Of a stretch of DNA of 64,000 nucleotides, positions 8,468-18,068 are shown one piece after another. The stretch spans positions 1,488,001 through 1,552,000 of the forward strand of contig NZ_JAIOAO010000001.1 of NCBI RefSeq assembly GCF_021190955.1. Direction: 5' to 3'. Every line of letters begins with the position of its first letter. Within the stretch, counting starts at the first letter, position 1. The DNA is from Parachryseolinea silvisoli (GTDB lineage: Bacteria > Bacteroidota > Bacteroidia > Cytophagales > Cyclobacteriaceae). The notes below the pieces were generated by a model. The model saw only the letters and a list, made by a program, of their open reading frames with translations. It ran no database searches and was not told the origin of the DNA. Both the position numbers and the translations under genes were made by a program.

Positions 8468-11263
8468 TTAAGGTCTGATGATTCTCATACCGCCGCCTGG
8501 GGGCGGACGCATGCCTCCCATCGGGTTGAACTGTTTATTGAGGGAATAGATGAGCGTTAGCATATAGTAGCGACCGAGAGAATTGGTGACCTGTCTTTGG
8601 AAGTAGTTCGCGTCGGCTGTCTGGGATACGCTGGTGCTCTGGTCGAGCACGTTGTTGACGGATAGTTTGAGCTCGCCGCTTTTGGCTTTAAGGATATAGC
8701 GGGATATGGATATATTGAGAAAGGGTATTGTCTGGCTGTAATCGCTGGTTTTGCTTTCGTAGGTAAGATACTCGAGGGACGAGCTCAGCAAATACATGTT
8801 ATCGAGCAGGTGAAGGTTTCCTTCGGTGGTGTAGGTATTGTTATAATACAGCTGGTTGGATGCGGCGTCGAACTCATAGATTGTGGACTGACGGCTGATG
8901 TTTGCGCTGAGACTTATATCGAACATTTCCTTAAAGCGGTAATCGTAGCGAAAGCGTCCGCCGAGCGTGTTTTGGGCGATGGTGCTTTGAAGATCGTCGA
9001 TGACATTCACGCCCTTCTGCTGCGAAGCCATGGCCGTTATGCTGAAGCGGCTGTTGAGCTTTTGGATGGGGAAGCCGAAGGTTGCATTTCCGCTCAGATG
9101 CAGTGTGTTGTTTACGTTTACGGGTTTTGATATACGAACACTCTCTTCTGTATACGATTGCGAGTTAGTGATGGCATTTTTTGTATACGTAATATCCGCG
9201 AAGCCGAAGAAGTTTACGAACGATGCCGGGTTGAACATTATGTAGTTGATGCGTGCGTTATGCGCATAGGCCGGTCGCAGGCCGGGGTTACCCACGGAAA
9301 GGTTCAGCGGATCGCTATTATCCACCACGGGCTGAAGCTGCTGTATGGTCGGCTCCGTTACCGACGTTTCATAGTCGAAGCGCAAGTGCCGTGTAGATGT
9401 GAAGTCGTAATTAAACCGCACTACGGGTAGCACGTTGCGGTACGACTTGGATATCGTAGCGTCGGACAGCATCAGCTCGCCATCGAGAAATGTTTGCTGC
9501 ACGCCCGCCCCTACGGTTACTGTATAGTTAGACCGGTTGATACGAAAGTTGAGTCCGCCGCGGTGATATTGGTAATTACTCTTATACAAGTTACTCAAAC
9601 TATCGTTGAATACGGGCTCACCACTGTTTATGTCGTATACGTTTTTCTCTACGTCGTTCTCGTTGGCGCGGTAGCTGTAGTTCGCTTCCAGGTATTTACG
9701 ACCGCCCAACGGTTCCGTGTACGACAATGTACCGCTGTAGGTAAGGGTGTTGGTGGCCTGGTCGTTGGTTTGCAACGTCTGCACACCGCCCTCCGACTGT
9801 GTATAATAGTTGGTAAGGGCATCGATGCTCCCCTTGCGATCCGTTTCTGTTACGTTCAGCTGCGCGTTTACCGACAAGGTACGTCCTTTCTTTGCAAAAC
9901 GATGTCGCCATAACAGTGAGTTGTTTGCCGTCAGTGACGCGCCGTCGGCAATGGTTCGTTTTTCGTTGTCATTCAAAAGGCTTCCTCCCGTGGCCAGGTT
10001 CTCGCTCGCACTGGTTTCGTCCGTATCGGTTTCGTTGTATGTCACATTCGTTGTGAACTTGAGCGAATTCAGGGAGTCGATCTTATGGTCAATAATAGCG
10101 TTCAGCCGGTGGTTGGTGTTCGTATTGTTCTGGCGGCTGTTCTGGTTGAAGGTGAGGTCGCCGCTGGGTGCGAAGTTGATACGTTCGGTAGTCTGCCGGA
10201 GGTTGTGATTCAGGTGATTATAGAAGTAGCTGGTGCTTAGCTCGGTCTTTTTGGTAAGGTTCTTATTGTAGTTTATTCCACCGGCATAGTTCGTCATGAT
10301 GCCGCTGTTGCGTCCTCCCTGGTTGAGCGATACGCCGGACTGATTATTGGAGCCGATGGTCATGCGCACAATGCCCCCGCCACCTGCTGCCATTTGCTGT
10401 GAACCGCCGGTAAAGCTCATATAGTCGTCTATGCCGAAGCCCTGTTCGTTTATATTGTTGGCCATGCCCAGAAACGACAGTTGCTCCTGCTTTCGGAAGC
10501 GGTTGAGGCTTGCCCTCGCCTGGTAGCAGTCGTTTGTTCCGACACCGCCCATGAGGGTACCGAAGGCGCCATTCCGTTTTTCTTCTTTGAGCTCGAGGTT
10601 TATGGTTTTTTCACGCTGACCGTCGTCCACGCCGGAGAATACGGCCTGGTCGGATTTTTTATCGAACACCTGCACTTTGCTGATGGCATCGGCAGGCAGA
10701 TTTCGTGTGGCGAGCTTGGGGTCCGTGCCGAAGAATTCCTTGCCGTCAACCGTAATGCGTTTTACCTGCTCGCCCTGTGCGCGTATGGTTCCATCGTTGT
10801 CAAGCTCCAGGCCTGGCAGCTTTTTAAGCAAATCTTCTACAACAGCATTCTCGTTCGTTTTAAAGACTTTGGCGTTGAATTCTATCGTATCGCGCTTTAC
10901 ACGCACAGGCGCATCGTCTTCCACCGTTACTTCCCCTAGCTGTCGCGCCTGTGGCTGCATACGCAGATCACCGACATCCACCTGGTCGTCGGCGGGGAGC
11001 GATATCCTCTGCATGAGTGTTGCATAGCTCAGGTAGGTGATCTTGAGTATATATTCCTGGCGGGCTAGATTCCGTATTTCGAAAGCGCCGTCAGCAACGG
11101 TCATGCCGAAGTTTACGAGCGAAGAATCTTTTGCACTCAGTATCATAACTGTTGCCGATGGCAGGGCTGTGCCTGTGGTATCTTTCAGGTGCCCGGTTAC
11201 CGTGAGCTTCTGGGCGATACCGATGTGACTAATAAAAAAAAGCAGGTATAGAAACCATTTCAT
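8468..11263 (-). CDS. TonB-dependent receptor-like outer-membrane beta-barrel protein
   Basis: The 931-residue precursor has a signal peptide (residues 1-17), a carboxypeptidase-regulatory-like beta-sandwich (about 20-100), a plug-like domain (about 120-235, with ITVDGKEFFGTDPKLA and VFDKKSDQAVFSG) and a long barrel domain rich in alternating aromatic strands. The C-terminus is a Gly/Pro/Met tail (MGGMRPPPGGGM) instead of a terminal barrel Phe, a feature of this Bacteroidota outer-membrane family. It probably transports or senses a peptide or metal ligand. The GLPGLI gene lies 105 bp upstream on the same strand, and a divergent two-component system follows. Confidence 0.85.
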   Translation of the reverse strand: MKWFLYLLFFISHIGIAQKLTVTGHLKDTTGTALPSATVMILSAKDSSLVNFGMTVADGAFEIRNLARQEYILKITYLSYATLMQRISLPADDQVDVGDLRMQPQARQLGEVTVEDDAPVRVKRDTIEFNAKVFKTNENAVVEDLLKKLPGLELDNDGTIRAQGEQVKRITVDGKEFFGTDPKLATRNLPADAISKVQVFDKKSDQAVFSGVDDGQREKTINLELKEEKRNGAFGTLMGGVGTNDCYQARASLNRFRKQEQLSFLGMANNINEQGFGIDDYMSFTGGSQQMAAGGGGIVRMTIGSNNQSGVSLNQGGRNSGIMTNYAGGINYNKNLTKKTELSTSYFYNHLNHNLRQTTERINFAPSGDLTFNQNSRQNNTNTNHRLNAIIDHKIDSLNSLKFTTNVTYNETDTDETSASENLATGGSLLNDNEKRTIADGASLTANNSLLWRHRFAKKGRTLSVNAQLNVTETDRKGSIDALTNYYTQSEGGVQTLQTNDQATNTLTYSGTLSYTEPLGGRKYLEANYSYRANENDVEKNVYDINSGEPVFNDSLSNLYKSNYQYHRGGLNFRINRSNYTVTVGAGVQQTFLDGELMLSDATISKSYRNVLPVVRFNYDFTSTRHLRFDYETSVTEPTIQQLQPVVDNSDPLNLSVGNPGLRPAYAHNARINYIMFNPASFVNFFGFADITYTKNAITNSQSYTEESVRISKPVNVNNTLHLSGNATFGFPIQKLNSRFSITAMASQQKGVNVIDDLQSTIAQNTLGGRFRYDYRFKEMFDISLSANISRQSTIYEFDAASNQLYYNNTYTTEGNLHLLDNMYLLSSSLEYLTYESKTSDYSQTIPFLNISISRYILKAKSGELKLSVNNVLDQSTSVSQTADANYFQRQVTNSLGRYYMLTLIYSLNKQFNPMGGMRPPPGGGMRIIRP

Positions 11264-11368
11264 TGTATAGGTTTTTCATTAAGCAATGGCTTGTGAAAAG
11301 GAGTAGTATTGCCGGCACGCGCCGCGGCGCGTAGACATGCTTATTGCCGGTCTTTTATCGTTATACTA

Positions 11369-12097
11369 TCAGGGTCTGGGACCGGGACCTCTGCCCATAC
11401 GCTGCATTTGCTCCCGGGATATTTTCCGAAATTCCGCTTCCGTAATGCGTTCGCCACCGGTGGGTGCTTTCAGCTCATGCTTCTTCAACGGGCGCGGCGC
11501 CACCTGCTGCGCAGTGATGACTATTTCGCCGGCATTCATATCTACTTGCAACACGCCACCAGGTAATGAATTGAAGCGCTCCGGACCGAGAAACGGCCGT
11601 AGTGCGTCTGTATACCAGGCTACAATTTCCTGTTTGCGTTCTTCACTATAATAGCCCGCCTGCCGGCATGTATAACCAAGGATTGTTTTCGTTTCGGCGC
11701 CTAATTTCCAAGGCAGTACGGACAACGAATCCTGTACCAGGTACTTCTTCCCCATAACATCCTGCTGAACGATGGAAACGGCCAATGCCTGGTCGGTATA
11801 ATATTCACCTTGTGGTCTTCTGAAACGCATGCGCATGCCGCCACCGTCGGCTTCAAACTCGTCTTCATCCTCTTCCACAGGTTTATAGAGCGAAGTGGTT
11901 TCGTTGAAGAAGAGTTCTTCCTGGTGTACGTCGAATTCTGGAATTGCATCTTTCACGGCTTCACGATCGGGCGGCAGGCGGCGATGCAGGTTTATTTTTA
12001 CTTCATATCGTATTACACCGGCAGGAATCTGGCCGGAAACGACGTGCGCTACGGCAAGCGATACCAGGATACTACCGATAATGATTATTTTTTTCAT
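11369..12097 (-). CDS. GLPGLI-family secreted protein
   Basis: The 242-residue precursor has a hydrophobic signal peptide ending near VVSGQ. The core carries the family pattern: LFFNETTSLY, a KYLVQDSL strand, a WKLGAETKTILGYTCRQA segment, WYTDALRPFLGPERFNSLPGGVLQVD (the GLPGLI region) and a C-terminal basic tail. I start at the ATG at 12097; a TTG three codons earlier is less likely. A possible -7 box TAGTTTTA is at 12148-12141. Such proteins often neighbour TonB-linked receptors, as here. Molecular function unknown. Confidence 0.85.
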   Translation of the reverse strand: MKKIIIIGSILVSLAVAHVVSGQIPAGVIRYEVKINLHRRLPPDREAVKDAIPEFDVHQEELFFNETTSLYKPVEEDEDEFEADGGGMRMRFRRPQGEYYTDQALAVSIVQQDVMGKKYLVQDSLSVLPWKLGAETKTILGYTCRQAGYYSEERKQEIVAWYTDALRPFLGPERFNSLPGGVLQVDMNAGEIVITAQQVAPRPLKKHELKAPTGGERITEAEFRKISREQMQRMGRGPGPRP

Positions 12098-12214
12098 ACC
12101 GTCCAATGTGTTTGCGTTGGCTGATTCGTTAATTCAATGATAAAACTACCGCGCGAAAGGGTTCTGCACGGTTAATAGATCTGAAAGGATTGTTAATTAA
12201 GGTTAAAGCGGCTC

Positions 12215-12242
12215 GTTGCGCCGGCGGATCGCATTACCTTTG
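12215..12242 (+). promoter_or_regulatory. Bacteroidota-type promoter of the sensor kinase gene
   Basis: TTG at 12215-12217 and TACCTTTG at 12235-12242, 17 bp apart, match the -33/-7 promoter consensus of Bacteroidota (TTTG/TAnnTTTG). Transcription would start near 12247, which excludes the upstream in-frame ATG at 12216 as translation start. Confidence 0.55.
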
Positions 12243-12380
12243 TATAACCGGTGCGTCGCCGCTTTAAGGTATTACGACGGCACGATGCAACGGTTGGTAT
12301 CAGATACAAAACAACGTTCACGTGCGGTGTGCCGAGTGCAGGAAAAAAACTTTGGTCATGGAACAGGGAGCGCAAAAAAC

Positions 12381-13928
12381 ATGAAGCGAAACAACAACAT
12401 CGTAACCGTAACGCTGATGATCTGCAGTCTTGCGCTGCTGGTCGTGCTGCAATTTTTATGGTTGCAGAGCTCGTATGAAAAAGCATTTCATAGCCTGCGG
12501 CGCGAAAGCGGTATGATCTTCCGGACCACCGTCATGACACTTCGGGACACTACCTTTATGCGCAGCGTAGAGATTCTTCCGACAGATTCGCTGCCACATT
12601 CGGTGGGAACTGTTTTAACGACTGACTCAGCGCGGCCGGCATTCGCGTTCCGGACGAATCATCTAAAGCATCTTCGCGACAATGATGAGCGCGGCTCGGT
12701 AGAAGTCTATACGGCCATTTCACCCAACGACTCTATCAGCCCGGACATGCTTCGGCCGATTGCCGGGCGCCTCCAGACGATCCGTGGTGAAATGATGGCC
12801 GGGCAGGGCAAGAGTTTCATCGTGCGTCTGGCTGCCGACACCCTGAATATGGACACACTGCGTATGCAATATCGCCAGGCACTTGCCAACGCCAACATAC
12901 ACGTCCCTTTCAATATACGCTATGCTGTTGTGCCCCCCACGGAACATGGCCGGCAACCGGGCCCTTTCGTATTTGCCAAGGAGTTCGAGCTGACGCAGGA
13001 AGCCGGGCAACGGAGTGAAAACACCCTGTACGGCGATTCGCTCACGCTGGATGCCGTTCGCATCAGCCCGGTGAGCCGTTACACGGCGTCGCTGGCAAGT
13101 GTCCGTGGCGTTGTCCTGGCACAGATAACACCACAAATTCTATTCGTTCTTTTCCTGACACTACTCACGGCTACCGCATTTCTGGTAATGTTCCGGAACC
13201 TCCGGGCACAGCAACGCCTCATGGAAGCCAAGAACAACTTTATCAGCAACGTTACGCACGAACTCAAAACGCCGGTAGCCACAGTAAGTGTGGCGCTCGA
13301 GGCTTTACGGAACTTTCATGCCATCGACAACCCCACGCTCACGCAGGCATACCTGGACATTGCGCAGCACGAACTGAGCCGGCTGGCGATGATGACGGAT
13401 AAGATCCTGGAAACCTCGGTGTTTGAAAGCAACGGTGTAAACTACCGCCCCGAGAACATAGACCTGGACACTGCCACACAACAGATCATTGCCTCGATGA
13501 AGATGGGGTTTGAAACACGCGGGGCTACAATACATTATATCAAAGAGGGAAACAACTTCGTGCTGCGCGGAGGCGTCATACACATCACGAATGTCATCTA
13601 CAACCTCATTGACAATGCGTTGAAATACAGCCCTAAAAGTCCGATGATTACGGTGTCATTAAAAAATGCGGCAGATTCCGTAAGCCTGTCTGTAAAGGAC
13701 GAGGGACTGGGTATCGCGGCGGAATACCAGAAAAAGATCTTCGAGAAATTTTTCCGCGTACCTACAGGCGATGTTCACAATACAAAGGGCTATGGACTGG
13801 GGCTCAATTATGTGGCGAGCGTAGTCCGCACCCACGGGGGTCGTATCGACGTGCAGAGCGAGCTTGGCAAAGGCAGTTGTTTTACCATTACCCTTCCGCG
13901 GCAAGGCACAACAGCCGTGACATCATGA
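12381..13928 (+). CDS. membrane sensor histidine kinase
   Basis: The 515-residue protein has an N-terminal membrane segment (about residues 8-28), a periplasmic sensor region of about 220 residues, a second membrane segment (around residues 250-272), a HisKA domain with phospho-acceptor His293 (THELKTP), and an HATPase domain with N box NLIDNALKYSP, DEGLGI and GLGLNYV. I chose the ATG at 12381 because it places a normal membrane segment at the N-terminus and lies downstream of the promoter. The last codons overlap the response-regulator start (ATGA). Divergent from the receptor/GLPGLI pair, which it may regulate. Confidence 0.88.
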   Translation: MKRNNNIVTVTLMICSLALLVVLQFLWLQSSYEKAFHSLRRESGMIFRTTVMTLRDTTFMRSVEILPTDSLPHSVGTVLTTDSARPAFAFRTNHLKHLRDNDERGSVEVYTAISPNDSISPDMLRPIAGRLQTIRGEMMAGQGKSFIVRLAADTLNMDTLRMQYRQALANANIHVPFNIRYAVVPPTEHGRQPGPFVFAKEFELTQEAGQRSENTLYGDSLTLDAVRISPVSRYTASLASVRGVVLAQITPQILFVLFLTLLTATAFLVMFRNLRAQQRLMEAKNNFISNVTHELKTPVATVSVALEALRNFHAIDNPTLTQAYLDIAQHELSRLAMMTDKILETSVFESNGVNYRPENIDLDTATQQIIASMKMGFETRGATIHYIKEGNNFVLRGGVIHITNVIYNLIDNALKYSPKSPMITVSLKNAADSVSLSVKDEGLGIAAEYQKKIFEKFFRVPTGDVHNTKGYGLGLNYVASVVRTHGGRIDVQSELGKGSCFTITLPRQGTTAVTS

Positions 13929-14608
13929 GCAAGATCAAAATACTCTACGTGGAAGACGAGCCTTTCCTGGCGCGCATCGTAAAAGAAAGCCTGGAAAGCC
14001 GCGATTTTGAAGTAACGATGGTGGACGACGGCAAAGATGCCATACCCCGGTTCCTGTCGCTGAAGCCCGACATCTGTGTACTCGACGTTATGCTGCCCAG
14101 CAGAGACGGTTATACGCTGGCCAGGGAAATGCGCCGGCTGGCGCCATCACTACCGATCATTTTCGTTACGGCCAAGATACAGACAGAAGATCTGCTGAAA
14201 GGTTTTGAAGCCGGCGGCAATGATTATATACGCAAGCCGTTCAGCATGGAGGAGCTTATTATTCGTGTTACAAACCTGCTACAACTTACACAATCACAAA
14301 AGACCACGACACACGAGAACATTACCATTGGCCGCTACGAGTTCCTGCCACTGCGGTATGAGCTGCGGTATGAGACGACGGTAAAAAAACTCTCGCATCG
14401 CGAGTCTACCCTTCTGCAAACCCTGATCGACAACAAGAACGCCACCGTGCTCCGCAAAGATATTCTCATGAAATTGTGGGGAGACGATTCGTTTTTCAAC
14501 TCGCGCAACCTGGATGTATACATTACCAAGCTGCGCGATTACCTAAAGGAAGATCCATCGGTCCAGATTATCACTATCAAGGGCATCGGTTATCATTTTG
14601 CCGCGTAG
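13925..14608 (+). CDS. OmpR-family response regulator
   Basis: The 227-residue protein has a receiver domain with the acidic pocket (VEDEP), phospho-acceptor Asp54 (CVLDVMLPSRDG), a Thr switch (FVTAK) and the conserved Lys (YIRKPF). A C-terminal winged helix follows, with LSHRESTLLQTLIDNKN and SRNLDVYITKLRDYLKEDPS. The start ATG overlaps the kinase stop codon, so the pair is translationally coupled and forms a complete two-component system. Confidence 0.92.
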   Translation: MSKIKILYVEDEPFLARIVKESLESRDFEVTMVDDGKDAIPRFLSLKPDICVLDVMLPSRDGYTLAREMRRLAPSLPIIFVTAKIQTEDLLKGFEAGGNDYIRKPFSMEELIIRVTNLLQLTQSQKTTTHENITIGRYEFLPLRYELRYETTVKKLSHRESTLLQTLIDNKNATVLRKDILMKLWGDDSFFNSRNLDVYITKLRDYLKEDPSVQIITIKGIGYHFAA

Positions 14609-14938
14609 CGACGACGCGTTTGAGTTCCCTGGTACTTTATCTAACTGTTGGTATACACCATCCTGCCTCCAAATCATCGATGTTTTTAAAAATTCTGATC
14701 TGTTCATAGAATGAGTTTTGGTGACAATCCAATTATTGCTGCACTGGCGATGATAATAGGTTCCGATCTCTGGCGATACCGGTATGAAAAATAAATCCAG
14801 CCTCTTCCATCTGTTGTCGAACAGGTGCCTGCAGATAGGAAACAGTTACTTGTATATCTATTACATTTTTTGAGGCCAGTTCTAACACACTGGTAGAGCC
14901 GATGTCTCAGGCGAGTGAGACGCAATCTTTCGATTCCC
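14609..14938. other. gene-free stretch, no confident gene
   Basis: About 330 bp between two convergent genes. It contains a 27-codon open frame at 14711-14794 (+), starting MSFGDNPIIAALAM, which could be the start of a lost membrane protein but is too short to call. No clear terminator is visible. Confidence 0.35.
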
Positions 14939-15478
14939 TTACTCCACCTCCACCACACTGTGATCAAGAATAAACTGCCTGAGCTGGGGTTCATAAAGCT
15001 CCAATTCGTCTGATTCCACCCGGTACTGGCTGGCGGTCGCCCGAATCTTACCATTCTCATGTACAGCGATCGCATCGCGAACGGTCAATTCCACATGTGC
15101 GTCTGGTTGCTTGCCAAGCAGTGACACGAGTTCGCGCTCAATTTTTTCTTCTTGACCTGGTGCACCGCCACACAAACTGATGAATGAGTAATGACTTACC
15201 ATCCCACGTTCCTTTTGCAGCAATGACTTCATCGGAGTTGCAATCTTACCAGCCCAGATGGGCGAAACGAATGTGACATGGTCGTATGCCGCCAGCGACT
15301 TTCCCAGGTCTTTTACCGTTGGCGTGCGCTTAAAGAAAATATCGAGAAAAACAGAAAATCCGTTCCTGGGTTTCACCGTTTCAATCCCGAGCTTTTCGCA
15401 CTGAAGCTTTTCACTTAAGAATCGCGCCAGCTTTTCATTGTTATGCGTAAAGGAGTAGTACACGATCACGTTTTTCAT
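14939..15478 (-). CDS. flavodoxin-family protein
   Basis: The 179-residue protein begins with the flavodoxin FMN-phosphate loop region (MKNVIVYYSFTHNNEKLARFL) and has the later loop FVSPIWAGKIATPMKSLL and the strand-loop SFISLCGGAPGQEEK. It is probably an FMN-binding electron carrier or NAD(P)H:quinone reductase-like protein in the cytoplasm. Its promoter carries a TGAC-CGCG-GTCA site 23 nt before TACTTTAG, so it appears to be a member of the stress-island regulon. Confidence 0.8.
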   Translation of the reverse strand: MKNVIVYYSFTHNNEKLARFLSEKLQCEKLGIETVKPRNGFSVFLDIFFKRTPTVKDLGKSLAAYDHVTFVSPIWAGKIATPMKSLLQKERGMVSHYSFISLCGGAPGQEEKIERELVSLLGKQPDAHVELTVRDAIAVHENGKIRATASQYRVESDELELYEPQLRQFILDHSVVEVE

Positions 15479-15501
15479 AAGAGTGAGTATGGTTGTGCCG
15501 G

Positions 15502-15544
15502 CTAAAGTAGGTTTGGAGAACGCTACTTCCTATGACCGCGGTCA
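15502..15544 (-). promoter_or_regulatory. FNR/CRP-like operator plus -7 box for flavodoxin gene
   Basis: TGAC-CGCG-GTCA (15533-15544) is a fully palindromic 12-mer. On the minus strand it is followed after exactly 23 nt by TACTTTAG (15509-15502), five of six matches to TAnnTTTG. The operator centre is then near -41.5. The site lies in the divergent region with the Usp gene at 15647; a weaker copy, TGAG-CGAA-ATCA, is at 15571-15582 and may serve that gene. Confidence 0.75.
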
Positions 15545-15646
15545 GAGAGAACTATGACGCTTGTTCGCCGTGAGCGAAATCATCACCTGTCCCGAGCACC
15601 ATCATATCAAACCAGGCCTCCAGTCACGAAATTGTTCAAAAAGCAT

Positions 15647-16465
15647 ATGAAAAATATTCTCGTCCCCTGCGATTTCTCAAAGCCCGCCGAAGATGCGTTC
15701 CGGTTTGCCATCGACATAGCAAAACAGAGTGGCGGTGAAGTGCACGTGTTGTATGTAATTGATATGACATTCTTAAACGGACATCCTACCCTTTCAAACG
15801 CCTATGCCTTCAACGTGAACTTTCTGAAAGACATCGAGCGAGAATCCGATGAAAAATTTCGCGTGATTTGGTCACGCTATGCACCTTTTACAATGAAAGT
15901 AGGTTTCCGGCATGTGATCAGCTCCCTGGTTCCGGAAGTCGATAAATACATTAAAGAATACAATATCGACCTCGTCATCATGGGCACGCACGGCAAAGGC
16001 AACGCCATAGTAGGATCGAATGCCGACAAAGTGGTTCGACGCTCTCCGGTTCCCGTTTTTTCGATTCGATCCTATCCTAAACAAATCCAAAAGATCATAC
16101 TTCCGGTAATGCAGGTCAAACCGGACGGCAAGTTTGTCGATGTGGTAAAGAACCTACAAGAATTCTTTGACGCGCACTTGTATATCGTCTCTATCAACAC
16201 GCCGCTATACTTCAGAAATGATCCAGAGGCCATGCGGGACCTGGAAAAGTTCGCCAGTGGTGTGTTTTCGAATTATACGCTGCATATACGATCCGACTAC
16301 ACGGTAGAGACAGGAATAGCAAATTTCACAACGGAAATAGAAGCGGACCTGATTGCCATGGGTACACATGGTTGGAAGGGCCTTCTACACCTTGTTGTCG
16401 GCAGCGTGGCGGAAGACCTTATAAATCTCCTCAAAACACCGGTATGGACGCTTCACGTGAAATAA
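15647..16465 (+). CDS. tandem-domain universal stress protein
   Basis: The 272-residue protein contains two Usp folds. The first starts MKNILVPCDFSKPAEDAF and has the nucleotide-loop pattern IMGTHGKGNAIVGSNADKV; the second ends IAMGTHGWKGLLHLVVGSVA. I start at 15647, where the canonical Usp N-terminus begins; an upstream in-frame start would add 31 unrelated residues. It is one of four intact tandem Usps in the window (others at 33595, 40123, 61007). By family it has a role in survival under energy or oxygen limitation. Confidence 0.9.
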   Translation: MKNILVPCDFSKPAEDAFRFAIDIAKQSGGEVHVLYVIDMTFLNGHPTLSNAYAFNVNFLKDIERESDEKFRVIWSRYAPFTMKVGFRHVISSLVPEVDKYIKEYNIDLVIMGTHGKGNAIVGSNADKVVRRSPVPVFSIRSYPKQIQKIILPVMQVKPDGKFVDVVKNLQEFFDAHLYIVSINTPLYFRNDPEAMRDLEKFASGVFSNYTLHIRSDYTVETGIANFTTEIEADLIAMGTHGWKGLLHLVVGSVAEDLINLLKTPVWTLHVK

Positions 16466-16470
16466 GTTAC

Positions 16471-16482
16471 TGATACGGATCA
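16471..16482 (+). promoter_or_regulatory. FNR/CRP-like operator upstream of mla-type operon
   Basis: TGAT-ACGG-ATCA matches the island consensus without mismatch and lies 70 bp before the permease ATG. A -7-like TACATTTT follows after 27 nt rather than 23, so activation geometry is less certain here. Confidence 0.55.
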
Positions 16483-16552
16483 CTCCAACGCTTGACAAAC
16501 ATCAGCCTTTACATTTTCAATAGCCGTCATCTTTGGCATACAACATCAGCAT

Positions 16553-17323
16553 ATGGCACAGGATAGAACATATACTAAATTCCTGAACGAACTAGGCGAT
16601 ACAACGCGTTTTACGCTTCGATTCTTTCGTGAGCTTTTTAAACGCAACCAGGAGCTGGAAGAGTTTTTCCGCCAATGCTACTGGATCGGGTATAAATCGT
16701 TGCCGTTGGTAGGTATCACCGCGCTTATCATGGGCCTGGTACTGACTATTCAGTCGCGCCCAACGCTGGTCGAATTTGGCGCGCAGTCCCTATTGCCTGC
16801 GATGGTATCCGTCTCGTTAGTGCGCGAAATCTCACCGGTAATCACGGCCCTGATTTGTGCGGGCAAGATCGGTTCTGGTATTGGAGCAGAGCTTGGTTCC
16901 ATGCGCGTTACCGAGCAGATCGACGCCATGGATGTCTCTGGCACAAATCCTTTCAAATACCTTGTCGTGACCCGTGTGCTCGCGACGACCATCATGCTAC
17001 CGGTACTATCAAACCTTTCGAACGCCATCGGGTTGTATGGTGCCTACCTGGGCGTGAATATCCGGGGGACTGTCAGTTGGCATTTGTATTGGACACAGGT
17101 TTTCAATGCCCTGAGTTTCGGGGATGTCATCCCGTCGCTGATCAAAACATTCTTCTTCGGTTTTGCGATCGGTATCATCGGCTGTTATAAGGGATATCAT
17201 TCGAGCAAAGGCACCGAAGGAGTCGGTCGATCTGCTAATTCCGCCGTGGTGGTGGCCTCCTTGCTGGTATTTATCATCGACCTTATTGCCGTGCAGGTGA
17301 CGGATTTACTTGGGCTAACCTGA
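16553..17323 (+). CDS. MlaE-type ABC transporter permease
   Basis: The 256-residue protein is an MlaE/YrbE-family permease of a lipid-transport ABC system. It shows the amphipathic N-terminal interfacial helix (ELFKRNQELEEFFRQCYWIG), the conserved segment LVREISPVITALICAGKIGSGIGAELGSM, with EQIDAMDVSGTNP after it, and four to five membrane helices. It is first of a three-gene set with ATPase (4-bp gap) and MCE protein (3-bp gap). It probably moves phospholipids between the inner and outer membranes. No mlaB or mlaC gene is visible nearby. Confidence 0.88.
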   Translation: MAQDRTYTKFLNELGDTTRFTLRFFRELFKRNQELEEFFRQCYWIGYKSLPLVGITALIMGLVLTIQSRPTLVEFGAQSLLPAMVSVSLVREISPVITALICAGKIGSGIGAELGSMRVTEQIDAMDVSGTNPFKYLVVTRVLATTIMLPVLSNLSNAIGLYGAYLGVNIRGTVSWHLYWTQVFNALSFGDVIPSLIKTFFFGFAIGIIGCYKGYHSSKGTEGVGRSANSAVVVASLLVFIIDLIAVQVTDLLGLT

Positions 17324-17327
17324 TGCT

Positions 17328-18065
17328 ATGAAAAACGGGCCGGTCATCGATGTGCACAACGTGCATAAGTCTTTTGGAGAAAACCATGTACTCCGGGATT
17401 TCTCCATGACGCTTGCACCAGGAGAAAACTTAGCGATCCTGGGTAAATCGGGATCTGGAAAATCTGTGCTCATTAAATGTATCGTCAGACTTATTCCTTT
17501 CGACCATGGCACCATCGAGGTGTTGGGTGAAGATGTCAATGTCCTCGACCTGGATGCACTCGATGTGCTGCGCGCGCGTGTTGGGTTTCTTTTTCAAAGC
17601 AATGCATTGTATGATTCGATGACCGTACGGGAAAACCTCGAGTTCTCACTGCGGCGCCACTGGAACGCTGACCAACGCAAAAAAGGTGCGGAGGCGGTGG
17701 TATTGGAGGCCCTGACTGATGTGGGCCTGCCGCATACGGTGAACATGATGCCTGTTGAACTCTCGGGCGGTATGCGCAAACGCATCGCACTGGCGCGCAC
17801 GCTCATCCTCCGTCCATCCATTATCTTATACGACGAGCCTACAACCGGACTTGATCCCATTACCTCACGGGAGATCAGTCACCTGATCGTCAACGTGCAG
17901 CAAAAGTATAACACTGCGTCGGTGATTATCTCGCACGACATCAATTGTATCAACATTACTTCCAACCGGGTGGTTATACTCATCGACGGCACCGGCTATG
18001 CGAACGACACGTACGCAAATCTCAGGAATTCCAATGATCCCAGGATAAAAGATTTTTTTGATTAA
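17328..18065 (+). CDS. MlaF-type ABC transporter ATP-binding protein
   Basis: The 245-residue ATPase has a Walker A motif (LGKSGSGKSVLIK), Q-loop region (LFQSNALYDSMTV), signature LSGGMRKRIALARTL, Walker B with catalytic Glu (IILYDEPTTGLDP) and H-loop (IISHDI). The sequence pattern after the Q-loop (NALYDSMTVRENLEF) is typical of MlaF. It powers the permease encoded immediately upstream. Co-transcribed with the permease and MCE genes. Confidence 0.92.
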   Translation: MKNGPVIDVHNVHKSFGENHVLRDFSMTLAPGENLAILGKSGSGKSVLIKCIVRLIPFDHGTIEVLGEDVNVLDLDALDVLRARVGFLFQSNALYDSMTVRENLEFSLRRHWNADQRKKGAEAVVLEALTDVGLPHTVNMMPVELSGGMRKRIALARTLILRPSIILYDEPTTGLDPITSREISHLIVNVQQKYNTASVIISHDINCINITSNRVVILIDGTGYANDTYANLRNSNDPRIKDFFD

Positions 18066-18068
18066 ACT

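Noticed and set aside
8810-11228. Several open frames of 60-150 codons on the plus strand within the TonB-type receptor gene
   Set aside because: They are antisense shadows of a well-supported 931-codon gene and show no family features.
12216-12380. Longer N-terminus of the sensor kinase from ATG 12216
   Set aside because: It would begin inside the TTG-N17-TACCTTTG promoter and adds 55 residues that do not look like kinase sequence; ATG 12381 starts a normal membrane segment.
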